Origin: Nocardiopsis ansamitocini
GTDB lineage: Bacteria > Actinomycetota > Actinomycetes > Streptosporangiales > Streptosporangiaceae
Assembly: GCF_030268225.1 (NCBI RefSeq)
Contig: NZ_BSQG01000001.1
Location: 919,299-983,298 of the forward strand
Length of the DNA stretch: 64,000 bases
Direction: 5' to 3'
The notes beneath the pieces are model-generated. The model did no database searches. It was not told the DNA's origin and saw only the letters and a program-made list of their open reading frames with translations. The position numbers and the translations under genes were made by a program. Position 1 is the first letter of the stretch. Every line of letters begins with the position of its first letter. Of the stretch, positions 7,760-16,482 are shown piece by piece.

Positions 7760-8917
7760 TCAGCCGGCCACGCCGACCGACGGCTCGCCCGACTCCACGC
7801 CGGCCTCGCGCATCTCTTCGGCGATGCGCATGGCCTCCTCGATCAGGGTCTCCACGATCTTGGACTCGGGAACGGTCTTGATGACCTCGCCCTTGACGAA
7901 GATCTGGCCCTTGCCGTTGCCCGAGGCAACGCCGAGGTCGGCTTCACGGGCCTCCCCGGGACCGTTGACCACACAGCCCATGACGGCCACCCGCAGTGGC
8001 ACGTCCATGCCTTCCAGGCCGGCGGTGACCTCCTCCGCCAGGGTGTAGACGTCCACCTGGGCACGTCCGCAACTGGGGCAGGACACGATCTCCAGCCCGC
8101 GCTCGCGCAGGCCCAGGGACTCAAGGATCTGGTTGCCGACCTTGATCTCCTCGGCGGGCGGGGCCGACAGCGACACCCGAATGGTGTCACCGATCCCCTC
8201 GGCGAGCAGGGCGCCGAAGGCGACCGAGGACTTGATCGTGCCCTGGAAAGACGGCCCGGCCTCGGTGACCCCGAGGTGCAGGGGGTAGTCGCACTTCTGG
8301 GCGAGCAGCCGGTAGGCGTTGATCATGACGACCGGGTCGTTGTGCTTGACCGAGATCTTGATGTCGCGGAACCCGTGCTCCTCGAACAGGGAGCATTCCC
8401 ACAGCGCGGATTCCACCAGCGCCTCGGGCGTGGCCTTTCCGTATTTGGCCAGCAGTCGCTTGTCCAACGATCCGGCGTTGACACCGATACGGATAGGGGT
8501 GCCGGTGTCGCCCGCGGCACGGGCGATCTCCTTCACCTGGTCGTCGAACTTGCGAATGTTGCCCGGGTTGACCCGCACGGCGGCGCATCCGGCCTCGATC
8601 GCCGCGAAGACGTACTTGGGCTGGAAGTGGATGTCGGCGATCACCGGGATCTGCGACTTGCGCGCGATGATCGGCAATGCCTCGGCGTCGTCCGCGCTGG
8701 GCACCGCGACCCGGACGATCTGGCAGCCGGACGCGGTGAGCTCCGCGATCTGTTGCAGAGTGGAGTTGATGTCAGAGGTCAACGTGGTGGTCATGGACTG
8801 CACCGAGACCGGGGCGTCGCCGCCGACGGCGACGTTGCCGACCATGATCTGCCGCGACTTGCGCCGTGGCGCCAGTGGACGCGGAGGCGCAACAGGCATT
8901 CCAAGATCGACGGACAC
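7760..8917 (-). CDS. ispG: 4-hydroxy-3-methylbut-2-enyl diphosphate synthase (flavodoxin/ferredoxin)
   Basis: Penultimate MEP-pathway enzyme: reductive dehydration of methylerythritol cyclodiphosphate to HMBPP using a [4Fe-4S] cluster. The 385-residue product shows the TIM-barrel signatures [26 protein letters not shown] and [10 protein letters not shown], and the C-terminal cluster-binding motifs SCPSCGR and [11 protein letters not shown], with three cysteines and the Glu that ligates the cluster. Length is normal for the bacterial two-domain form. Start GTG 8917 follows GAGGTGA. It is the third gene of the conserved actinobacterial dxr-rip-ispG block, transcribed leftward with a 170-base gap after the protease gene. 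Confidence 0.97.
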   Translation of the reverse strand: MSVDLGMPVAPPRPLAPRRKSRQIMVGNVAVGGDAPVSVQSMTTTLTSDINSTLQQIAELTASGCQIVRVAVPSADDAEALPIIARKSQIPVIADIHFQPKYVFAAIEAGCAAVRVNPGNIRKFDDQVKEIARAAGDTGTPIRIGVNAGSLDKRLLAKYGKATPEALVESALWECSLFEEHGFRDIKISVKHNDPVVMINAYRLLAQKCDYPLHLGVTEAGPSFQGTIKSSVAFGALLAEGIGDTIRVSLSAPPAEEIKVGNQILESLGLRERGLEIVSCPSCGRAQVDVYTLAEEVTAGLEGMDVPLRVAVMGCVVNGPGEAREADLGVASGNGKGQIFVKGEVIKTVPESKIVETLIEEAMRIAEEMREAGVESGEPSVGVAG

Positions 8918-9087
8918 GCGATTTCACCTCGCCGGCCGCCGGGTGCGTCCCGACGGCGTCACTTGAGAGTTTAAGGAGTAGGAGCGGCCGCGACACAAGC
9001 GCGGCACAGCGGACTCGAAACAAGGGTTCTCGCCTCCGACGCCCGCGATGAAAAGGCTACCCGCACTGGTCACCACCGCGCGCCGGG

Positions 9088-10443
9088 TCACTGCATCAGC
9101 CGAACAGGGTTGACGATATCGGCGATCAGCAACAGCAGGCTGAAGCACAGGAAACAGGCGACGACCACATAGGCGACCGGCATGAGTTGCGCCACGTCCA
9201 CCGGACCGGGGTCGGGCCGGCGCAGGAATTTGGCGAATCGCCTGCGAACGGACTCCCACAGTGCGCCGGCGATGTGCCCGCCGTCCAGGGGCAGGATCGG
9301 CACCATGTTGAAGGCGAACAGGAACAGGTTGATACCGGCCAGGAGGTTGAGCACCATCGCGGCACGGTCCAGCATGGGAGCGGGCAGGGCCAGGATCTCG
9401 CCGCCGATGCGCGACGCCCCGACGACGCCCACCGGGGAGTCCGGCGCGCGCTCAGCCCCGAGGAAGGCCGCCTCGAAGACCCCGGGGACCTTGGCGGGCA
9501 GGGTGATGATGGCCTTGCCCACGGACAGGGTGGTCTCACCGAAGAAGACCGCCGACTCGCCTGCGCTGAGGGTCTGGCGCTCATACGTCGGCACGAAACC
9601 GACGAAACCCGCCGTGACGGTCTCAGGGACCTGGCGTCCCTGGTCGTCCAGGACGGGATCGCCCTGTGCGTCGGTCCGGACCACGATGTTGCCGTCGGCG
9701 TCGGTCTTGGCGACCTCGTTGGCGATGAAGTCGGTGGACAGCGACAGCGTCTGGCCGTCCCGCTCCACGTCGATGGTGCCCGGGCCGATGTTGGACCGGA
9801 TCGCGTCCTGGACGGCACGCCAGTCGGGGGTCGCCACACCGTTGACGGCGGTGATCCGGTCTCCGGGTTCGAGACCGGCTTTGGCAGCCGGGGAGGGCTC
9901 GGCATCGGCGGGACAGGAGTCGTCCGCGCTCGCGGCGGGGACCACGCACTCGTGGACCGATCCTACGGTGGTGGTGCTCTGGTAGATGCCCACGCCCATC
10001 AGGAGCCCGGCGAAGAGCACCAGGGCGAGGACGAGGTTCATCGCCGGCCCGGCGAACATGACGATCAGACGCTTCCACGGTGCCCGCTGGTAGAACTGTC
10101 GGTCCTCGTCGCCCGGCTCGATGTCGCCGACCGAGGCCTCACGGGCGTCCTCTGCCATGGCACGCCAGCGCGACAACGGCTTGCCGGTGTCGGGGCGCTG
10201 CTTGGCGGGCGGCATCATGCCGACCATGCGCACGTATCCGCCCAGGGGGACCAATTTGACCCCGTATTCGGTGCCACCACGGTGGGTGGACCACAGGGTC
10301 TTGCCGAATCCGACCATGTACTGGGTGCAGCGGATGCCGAACATCTTGGCCGTGGCCAAGTGGCCCAGCTCGTGCCAGGCGATCGAGAGCAGCAGGCCAA
10401 GGACCATGAGAACGATCCCGAGCGCTGTCATCAACACGACCAT
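9088..10443 (-). CDS. rip1: Site-2 intramembrane zinc metalloprotease (M50, RseP/Rip1 family)
   Basis: A 451-residue polytopic membrane protein that cleaves anti-sigma factors and other single-pass proteins within the membrane. The zinc motif WHELGHLATAK (His24, Glu25, His28) lies in the first transmembrane helix. The second metal-binding motif, NMVPILPLDGGHI, is near residue 385. Between them lie a PDZ domain (LEPGDRITAVNGVATPDW) and a long periplasmic-side loop; two further hydrophobic helices follow, ending with LMPVAYVVVACFLCFSLLLL. It begins nine bases after the dxr stop, so the two genes are almost certainly co-transcribed, as in Mycobacterium (Rv2870c-Rv2868c). The physiological substrates cannot be seen here. 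Confidence 0.93.
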   Translation of the reverse strand: MVVLMTALGIVLMVLGLLLSIAWHELGHLATAKMFGIRCTQYMVGFGKTLWSTHRGGTEYGVKLVPLGGYVRMVGMMPPAKQRPDTGKPLSRWRAMAEDAREASVGDIEPGDEDRQFYQRAPWKRLIVMFAGPAMNLVLALVLFAGLLMGVGIYQSTTTVGSVHECVVPAASADDSCPADAEPSPAAKAGLEPGDRITAVNGVATPDWRAVQDAIRSNIGPGTIDVERDGQTLSLSTDFIANEVAKTDADGNIVVRTDAQGDPVLDDQGRQVPETVTAGFVGFVPTYERQTLSAGESAVFFGETTLSVGKAIITLPAKVPGVFEAAFLGAERAPDSPVGVVGASRIGGEILALPAPMLDRAAMVLNLLAGINLFLFAFNMVPILPLDGGHIAGALWESVRRRFAKFLRRPDPGPVDVAQLMPVAYVVVACFLCFSLLLLIADIVNPVRLMQ

Positions 10444-10452
10444 CTAGTCTCC

Positions 10453-11724
10453 TCAACCCCGCCTGGAGATCAGTTCTCCGGCTCGGACGCGGGCCCAATG
10501 GTCCGCCGCGTAGACATCGGGGAGCGAGAGGTCCGCACCGGCGGGTGCGCCCCGATGCTCCGAGACTACCTTCGCCACCGTCTCCACGATCGCGGGGAAG
10601 GCGAGGCGTCCTTTGAGGAAGGCGTCCACGGCCTCCTCGTTGGCGGCGTTGTAGACCGCCGGCGCGGTCCCCCCCTCGGCCCCTACCTCGCAGGCCAGAC
10701 CCACCGCGGGAAACGCCTCTGCGTCCAAGGGCTCGAAGGTCCAGGTCTGGGCCTTGGTCCAATCGATCGGCGCGGCGGCCCCGGTGACCCGTTCCGGCCA
10801 GGCCATCCCGTAGGCGATCGGAATGCGCATGCTCGGAGGGCTGGCCTGGGCGAGAGTGGAACCATCGGTGAACTCCACCATCGAGTGCACGATCGACTGC
10901 GGATGGACCACGACCTCGATCCGCTCGAAGGGAACGTCGAAGAGCAGATGCGCCTCGATGACCTCCAGCCCCTTGTTCATCAGGGTCGCGGAGTTGATCG
11001 TGATGACCGGCCCCATGCTCCAGGTGGGGTGGTTGAGTGCCTGCTGCGGGGTGACGTCTGCGAGCTCCGCGGCGCTGCGCCCGCGAAACGGGCCGCCGCT
11101 CGCGGTGATGACCAGCCGGCGCACGTCCGAGCGGTGGGCGGCGACCTGTCCCTGGGCGAGGCTGGTGAGCTCGCCGTCGGGTACGCGGGGGAAGCACTGG
11201 GCCAGCGCGAAATGCTCGGAGTCGACCGGGACGATCTGGCCGGGGCGGGCCAGCGCGCGTACCAGCGGGCCGCCCACGATGAGTGATTCCTTGTTGGCCA
11301 GCGCCAGCAGCCGTCCGGCTCGCAGCGTGGCGAGCGTCGACTCCAACCCGAGCGCGCCGGTGATGCCGTTGAGGACGACGTCGCTGGGGCGGGCCGCGAG
11401 TTCGGCCACCCCTTCGGGCCCGGCCAGTACTTCGGCCGCGCTGCCCCGCTCAGCGAGACGTCGACCGAGTTCGGCCGCGCGAGCGGTGTCGGCAACGGCG
11501 ACGACCGACACGTCCAGTGCGCACGCCTGGTCCACCAGCAGGTCCAGCCGGGACCCTCCGGCGGCCAGGCCCACGACCCGGAACCGCTCGGGCGCTCCGA
11601 GGGCGATGTCGACGGCCTGGGTCCCGATCGACCCCGTCGAGCCGAGGACGACGACATCGCGGGGGGCGGAGGAGGGGACGGTCACTGGGATAGACGCCTC
11701 ATCAGGCGACTGAGCGGTACGCAC
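10453..11724 (-). CDS. dxr: 1-deoxy-D-xylulose 5-phosphate reductoisomerase
   Basis: Second step of the MEP pathway, converting DXP to methylerythritol 4-phosphate with NADPH. The NADPH motif [10 protein letters not shown] is near the N terminus, followed by [22 protein letters not shown] (metal-binding acidic residues), ASGGPFRG (substrate loop) and [11 protein letters not shown]. About 423 residues, the family norm. GTG 11724 is preferred because GGGGG precedes it and the product then begins shortly before the Rossmann strand; an upstream in-frame ATG at 11826 would add 34 poorly conserved residues. First gene of the leftward dxr-rip-ispG unit, divergent from the serine protease gene across about 160 bases. 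Confidence 0.96.
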   Translation of the reverse strand: MRTAQSPDEASIPVTVPSSAPRDVVVLGSTGSIGTQAVDIALGAPERFRVVGLAAGGSRLDLLVDQACALDVSVVAVADTARAAELGRRLAERGSAAEVLAGPEGVAELAARPSDVVLNGITGALGLESTLATLRAGRLLALANKESLIVGGPLVRALARPGQIVPVDSEHFALAQCFPRVPDGELTSLAQGQVAAHRSDVRRLVITASGGPFRGRSAAELADVTPQQALNHPTWSMGPVITINSATLMNKGLEVIEAHLLFDVPFERIEVVVHPQSIVHSMVEFTDGSTLAQASPPSMRIPIAYGMAWPERVTGAAAPIDWTKAQTWTFEPLDAEAFPAVGLACEVGAEGGTAPAVYNAANEEAVDAFLKGRLAFPAIVETVAKVVSEHRGAPAGADLSLPDVYAADHWARVRAGELISRRG

Positions 11725-11884
11725 GCCCCCATTGTGGCCCAGCGCCTCGACCAGCGGGACACCTTCTGCCGGTGACTTTGCCTGGATCGTACCGGCCTGC
11801 GCCGAGGAACGGCGTTCCCGGAACACGGCGAATCCAAACTCAAAGTAGCGTCATGAATACTCTGAGTATGGAACAATTGCGGCC

Positions 11885-12970
11885 ATGACTTCGTCGGCCG
11901 CCCATAAAATCCTTGGCCCCCTCGCCGGGCTCACCATCGCCATGGTCGGCGTCCCGGCCGACAGCACGGCCCCGGCCGCCCCCGTCCCGGAGCCGGCCCC
12001 GCAGGTCGCTGCGGCCCCGGCCGCGCCGGACGCCCCCGAGGCACGGGCGGGCTCCACCAGCGACGCCCCCGGCCCCGCCCCCGCACGCGCTGCTGCCGAT
12101 GGGGTGGTGCGCCAGTCGGCGGCGGTGGGCGAGGGCGCCCAGGAAGCGGTGCTGGACTACTGGACCCCCCAACGGATGGCCTCTGCCGTTCCCCGGTCCC
12201 TGATGCTCCAGGACGTCGTCGGGGCCCTTCCGCTCTCTCTCCCGATCCCCGTGGAAGAGGGTTCCACCCCGCAGGCCGCGAGTGCCAACAGCACCGGTGA
12301 GCGCTGGACCTCCGGTGGCGCGATCGTCAAGCGGACCGGCAAGGTCTACCTCACATTGGACGGCGCGGACTTCACCTGCTCGGCCGCAGTGGTCAATTCG
12401 CGCAACAAGGACACCGTCATCACGGCGGCGCACTGCCTCAAGGACGGCAAGGGTTCCTGGGCCAAGAACTGGATCTTCGTTCCCGGCTACGACGACGGCA
12501 AGGAACCCTACGGCCGGTACTCCGCGCGCGAAATGCTGGTCGCACCGGAGTGGTCCAAGAACGCCGACGACAGCTACGACTTCGGCATGGCCGTACTCAA
12601 CACCGGCTCGGGCGGGGCGCACGTGGCCGACCGGACGGGGTCGTTGCCCATCGGTTTCAGCGAGCGCGTGGCGTCGCGGGTGTACTCGTTCGGCTACCCC
12701 TCGTCCGGTTCCTTCAAGGGACGCCACCTCTACTACTGCTCGGGCGCGACCGCGCGCGATCAGAAAGGGACCGAGGGGGCGGGGATGCGCTGCACCATGA
12801 CCCAGGGTTCCAGCGGCGGCCCATGGCTCAAGGACTTCGCCACCTCCACCGGCACCGGAACGGTGACCTCCGTGGTCAGCTTCAAGTACGCCAACGACTC
12901 CAGGACCCAGTACGGGCCCCGGCTCGGCGATGACGCGAAACGGCTGTACAACGCCGCCCAGGGCCTGTGA
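11885..12970 (+). CDS. Secreted trypsin-fold (S1) serine protease
   Basis: A 361-residue exported protein. An N-terminal hydrophobic segment (ILGPLAGLTIAMVGV) is followed by an Ala/Pro-rich linker to about residue 75 and a short pro-region. The protease domain spans about 135-360 with catalytic triad His183 (TAAHCLKDG), Asp232 (SYDFGMAVL) and Ser310 (TQGSSGGPWL), plus cysteine pairs near 165/184 and 285/303. This arrangement matches the V8/glutamyl-endopeptidase-like branch of S1 found in actinomycete secretomes. It is divergent from dxr and ends at a bidirectional terminator shared with the aldehyde dehydrogenase. Specificity cannot be deduced from sequence alone. Confidence 0.9.
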   Translation: MTSSAAHKILGPLAGLTIAMVGVPADSTAPAAPVPEPAPQVAAAPAAPDAPEARAGSTSDAPGPAPARAAADGVVRQSAAVGEGAQEAVLDYWTPQRMASAVPRSLMLQDVVGALPLSLPIPVEEGSTPQAASANSTGERWTSGGAIVKRTGKVYLTLDGADFTCSAAVVNSRNKDTVITAAHCLKDGKGSWAKNWIFVPGYDDGKEPYGRYSAREMLVAPEWSKNADDSYDFGMAVLNTGSGGAHVADRTGSLPIGFSERVASRVYSFGYPSSGSFKGRHLYYCSGATARDQKGTEGAGMRCTMTQGSSGGPWLKDFATSTGTGTVTSVVSFKYANDSRTQYGPRLGDDAKRLYNAAQGL

Positions 12971-12976
12971 GCCGGC

Positions 12977-13010
12977 GGCCGGTCCCGGGACTGCTGTTCC
13001 GGGACCGGCC
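12977..13010. terminator. Bidirectional terminator
   Basis: GGCCGGTCCCGG and its exact complement flank a 10-base loop, directly between the convergent protease and aldehyde dehydrogenase stops. Confidence 0.8.
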
Positions 13011-13015
13011 CGATG

Positions 13016-14440
13016 TCAGAGTTGGACCCCGGTGAGCACCATCACCCGCTCGTAGGTGAGGTCGTCCATCGCCGGCCGCAGTCCCTCCTTTCCGACCCCG
13101 GACTTCTTCACCCCGCCGTAGGGCATCTGGTCGGCACGGAACGCGGGGACGTCGCCGATGACCACCCCGCCCACCTGCAACTCGCGGTGCGCCCGGAAGG
13201 CCACTCGGAGATCAGTGGTGAACACCCCGGCCTGAAGACCGAAGTCACTGTCGTTCACCTGGGCGAAGGCCTCATCCACACCGGAGACGCGCTGGAGCAC
13301 CAGTACCGGACCGAAGATCTCCTCGCGTACCACCTTCGAGTCCGCGGGTGCATCGGCCAGCACCGCTGGGGACACCGTGACGCCGTCGCGACGGCCGCCG
13401 GTCAGCAGCTTCGCCCCGTCGGCCACCGCCTCCTCAACCCATTCGACCACGCGGATCGCGGCTGCCTCGTTGATGAGCGGTCCGACCTCGGTGGCCGGAT
13501 CGGCCGGGTCCCCGGTGACGAGTTCTTCCACCCGGGCCACGAGCTTGGCCACGAAATCGTCATAGACGGCGTCGGCGACGATGACCCGCTGCACGCCGAT
13601 GCACACCTGTCCCGCCTGGTGGTTGCCGAAAAGCGCGATGCGCTGGGCCGCCCAGTCCAGGTCGGCGTCGGCCAGGACCACGGCCGCGGCGTTCCCGCCC
13701 AGCTCAAGGGTGACGTGCTTGTGCGGGGCACGCTTCTGGAGCTCCCAGCCGAACTGGCCTCCGGTGAAGGAGATGACCGGAAGCCGCTCGTCGGTCAGCA
13801 GTGACGCGGCCGACTCGTTGGCCATCGGCAGCACCGAGACCATCCCGCCGGGGAGGTTCGTCTCAGCGAGGATCTCACCGAGCAGCAGCGCCGTCATAGG
13901 CGTGGCCGGAGCGGGCTTGAGGACGATGGGTGCCCCAACAGCGATCGCCGGAGCGATCTTGTGGGCGACCAGATTGAGCGGGAAGTTGAACGGCGAGATG
14001 CCGAGAACGGCCCCCTTGGGAACCCGGCGGATCAGCGCGACGCGCCCTTCCCCTGTGGGGTCGGTGTCCAGACGCTGCATCTGCCCGCTGTCGCGGCGGA
14101 CTTCCTCGGCCGCCCAGCGAAACACCGAGACAGCGCGGCTCACCTCGCCGCGTGACCACTTCAGCGGCTTGCCGCTCTCCGCGGTGATGACCCGGGCGAT
14201 CTCCTCGGAACGCTCGTCCAGACGGCGGGAGGTGTGGGCGAGCGCCTCGGCCCGCACATGGGCGGGCAGGGCTGCGGCCTCGTCGAGGACGGCATGCGCG
14301 GCGGCGACGGCCGCCTCGATCTGGGCGGGGGTGGGAACCGCGACGGTACCCGCGACCCTCCCGGTGTAAGGGTTGGTCACAGTGAGCTCGGTATCGCCGG
14401 CGGCAGCGACCCCGGCCAGCCAAAACGGACGCGTAGACAT
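13016..14440 (-). CDS. NAD(P)-dependent aldehyde dehydrogenase family protein
   Basis: 474 residues of a standard ALDH fold that oxidises an aldehyde to the acid. ISPFNFPLNLVAHK and VLKPAPATP bind the cofactor, TLELGGNAA carries the general-base Glu246, and GQVCIGVQR carries the nucleophile Cys280; EEIFGPVL and GGVKKSGVGKEG are the usual C-terminal motifs. The cofactor-turn reads SFTGGQFG rather than the common FTGS, a known subfamily variant. The ATG at 14440 is the sensible start: the antisense frame stays open far upstream but overlaps the carboxypeptidase gene and has no motif. The physiological aldehyde is unknown. Monocistronic, divergent from dacB. Confidence 0.93.
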   Translation of the reverse strand: MSTRPFWLAGVAAAGDTELTVTNPYTGRVAGTVAVPTPAQIEAAVAAAHAVLDEAAALPAHVRAEALAHTSRRLDERSEEIARVITAESGKPLKWSRGEVSRAVSVFRWAAEEVRRDSGQMQRLDTDPTGEGRVALIRRVPKGAVLGISPFNFPLNLVAHKIAPAIAVGAPIVLKPAPATPMTALLLGEILAETNLPGGMVSVLPMANESAASLLTDERLPVISFTGGQFGWELQKRAPHKHVTLELGGNAAAVVLADADLDWAAQRIALFGNHQAGQVCIGVQRVIVADAVYDDFVAKLVARVEELVTGDPADPATEVGPLINEAAAIRVVEWVEEAVADGAKLLTGGRRDGVTVSPAVLADAPADSKVVREEIFGPVLVLQRVSGVDEAFAQVNDSDFGLQAGVFTTDLRVAFRAHRELQVGGVVIGDVPAFRADQMPYGGVKKSGVGKEGLRPAMDDLTYERVMVLTGVQL

Positions 14441-14695
14441 GCCCTGGAGGCTACTGCGCGCCCCCCGCCCTTTCCTTGTCCAACCAGGACAGGACACAAG
14501 AGGCAACACTCCACCGCGGACAACTCCCCCTCCTGACCATTGGGCCGGGAGGACGATCCGTTCGAGCCGCGAACCGGGGAGTGCACACGATCCGATAAAA
14601 CACAGAGCCACCATACGGTCACGCTTAGCGGATTTCGGGTGTCGAACGAGATAAGTTGCCAAGCGGGAAAACGCCTGATCAGGGAGAAGGATGCC

Positions 14696-16294
14696 ATGTC
14701 GGCCATTCTGGGAACCCACGGCCCGCTCCTTGTCCGTACGGGGGGCACCGCACTGGTGGGCGTACTGACAGCGGGACTGCTCGCGGTCGGCGCGGCGCCG
14801 GCCACCGCCGCCGACGGTCTCAGCGACCTGCGTACCGACCTGGACGCCCTCCTGAAGGACCCGTTGTTGGCCGGTGCGACCTCGGGAGTGGTGGTGCGCA
14901 ACGCCGCCACCGGCGAAGTACTTTACGAGCACCAGCCCCAGACGTCCCTGTTGCCCGCCTCCAACAACAAACTCCTGACATCGGCCGCCGCACTGGAGGT
15001 CCTGGGTGCGGACTACCGCTTCAGCACCCTGGTATCGGCGACCGCAGCTCCCAGCGACGGCGTGATCGAAGGGGACATGCACCTGATCGGCACGGGTGAT
15101 CCCTCCCTGACCGCCGAGACGTTCGACGCGTTGGCGGCCAAGGTCGCTGACGCCGGCGTCACCGAGGTGACCGGCGACCTGATCGCCGATGACACCTGGT
15201 TCGACGACGCGCGGCTGGGCGCGGGCTGGGAGGCCGGCGACCAGCCCTACTACTACGCCGCACAGGTGTCGGCGCTGACCGTGGCGGCCAACTCCGATCT
15301 GGACACAGGCGTGGTCGAGGTGCAGGTGTCGCCCGGAACCCGTGGCGGCCGGGCCGTAGGTGTGGCGCTGCGCCCCGCAACCGACTACGTCAGGGTGGAC
15401 AACACCGCGACGACCGGAGGCCGGGGGAAACTGGCCGTCACCCGCCGCCTGGGCGGCAACACGATCGCGGTCAGCGGCGGGCTCCCACTCGGCGGGCGGG
15501 CCGTCACCGAGTTGCGCACCGTGCACGAGCCCACCGGCTACGCCCTCGACGTGTTTCGCCGCGCACTGGCCGACAACGGTGTACGGGTAGGGGGGAGCCC
15601 GGTCTCCGGCACCGCTCCGGCCGACCTGATCGGACTGGTCCATCACGAATCCGCCGAGCTGGGCGAACTCCTGGTGCCCTTCATGAAGTTGAGCAACAAC
15701 ACCCACGCCGAAATCCTGGTGAAGACGATAGGACGCCGAGCCGGCGGCGAGGGGAGCTGGGCTGCGGGGCTCCCCGAGGTGGAGCGCGCCCTTACCCGGA
15801 TCGGCCTGGACACTCCCGGGCTGGGGCTGGAGCTCACCGACGGCTCCGGTCTCTCCCGTGGCAACCGGTTGTCGGCCGCACTTCTGGCCGACCTGCTCCA
15901 GGAGGCAACGGACGAGCCGTGGTTCGAGACATGGACCGATTCGTTTCCCATCGCGGGTGACCCCGACCGTATGGTGGGCGGCACCCTGACCAACCGGATG
16001 CGCGGCACTCCAGCGGCCGGAAACGTCCGCGCCAAGACCGGGACGATGACCGGGGTGAGCGCGCTGTCGGGCTATGTGACCGGCAAACGTGGCGAACCTC
16101 TGCTGTTCGTCGTATTGGACAACGGGCACACAGGCGCCGCGCCGCGCCCGGTCCAGGACGCCATCGCCGTACGGCTTGCACGCTTCGCCAGGGACGCCCC
16201 CACCGTCGGCGACGCCTCCCGAACCATCAGACAGATCCACCCCGGGCAGCAGCCGAACGACCGGCTGGAATGCAGCTGGGCGCGTGCCTGTTAG
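14696..16294 (+). CDS. dacB: D-alanyl-D-alanine carboxypeptidase/endopeptidase (PBP4 type, S13)
   Basis: A 532-residue exported penicillin-binding protein that trims or cuts peptidoglycan cross-links. The signal peptide (GGTALVGVLTAGLLAVGAAPATA) ends near residue 39. The three penicillin-binding signatures are present: SxxK as ASNNK (Ser89, Lys92), SxN as LSNNTHAE, and KTG as AKTGTMTG. The large insert between the first two is characteristic of family S13. The start ATG 14696 follows GGGAGAAGG. The C-terminal tail after about residue 495 is polar and ends in a Cys. It is divergent from the aldehyde dehydrogenase. Confidence 0.93.
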   Translation: MSAILGTHGPLLVRTGGTALVGVLTAGLLAVGAAPATAADGLSDLRTDLDALLKDPLLAGATSGVVVRNAATGEVLYEHQPQTSLLPASNNKLLTSAAALEVLGADYRFSTLVSATAAPSDGVIEGDMHLIGTGDPSLTAETFDALAAKVADAGVTEVTGDLIADDTWFDDARLGAGWEAGDQPYYYAAQVSALTVAANSDLDTGVVEVQVSPGTRGGRAVGVALRPATDYVRVDNTATTGGRGKLAVTRRLGGNTIAVSGGLPLGGRAVTELRTVHEPTGYALDVFRRALADNGVRVGGSPVSGTAPADLIGLVHHESAELGELLVPFMKLSNNTHAEILVKTIGRRAGGEGSWAAGLPEVERALTRIGLDTPGLGLELTDGSGLSRGNRLSAALLADLLQEATDEPWFETWTDSFPIAGDPDRMVGGTLTNRMRGTPAAGNVRAKTGTMTGVSALSGYVTGKRGEPLLFVVLDNGHTGAAPRPVQDAIAVRLARFARDAPTVGDASRTIRQIHPGQQPNDRLECSWARAC

Positions 16295-16482
16295 GCACGA
16301 TTCCCACAAAACGTCCGGTTGCGGACGGAGGATTTTCGGCAGTTACCTTATACGGGTGAAAAACGGTGGCCAGCTCTTCACGAGATGAACCCGGACTACG
16401 CTCGGCCTCCTTGGAGGCGGTGGTGCCACCACCGCGCAGCGGTTGCGCCGCGGAACCGGCGACAACCGATGGGAGGTCGTGA

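Noticed and set aside
14441-16309. The minus-strand frame of the aldehyde dehydrogenase stays open for another 600 codons upstream
   Set aside because: It is antisense to the PBP4 gene, contains no domain motif, and the dehydrogenase fold is complete from the ATG at 14440.
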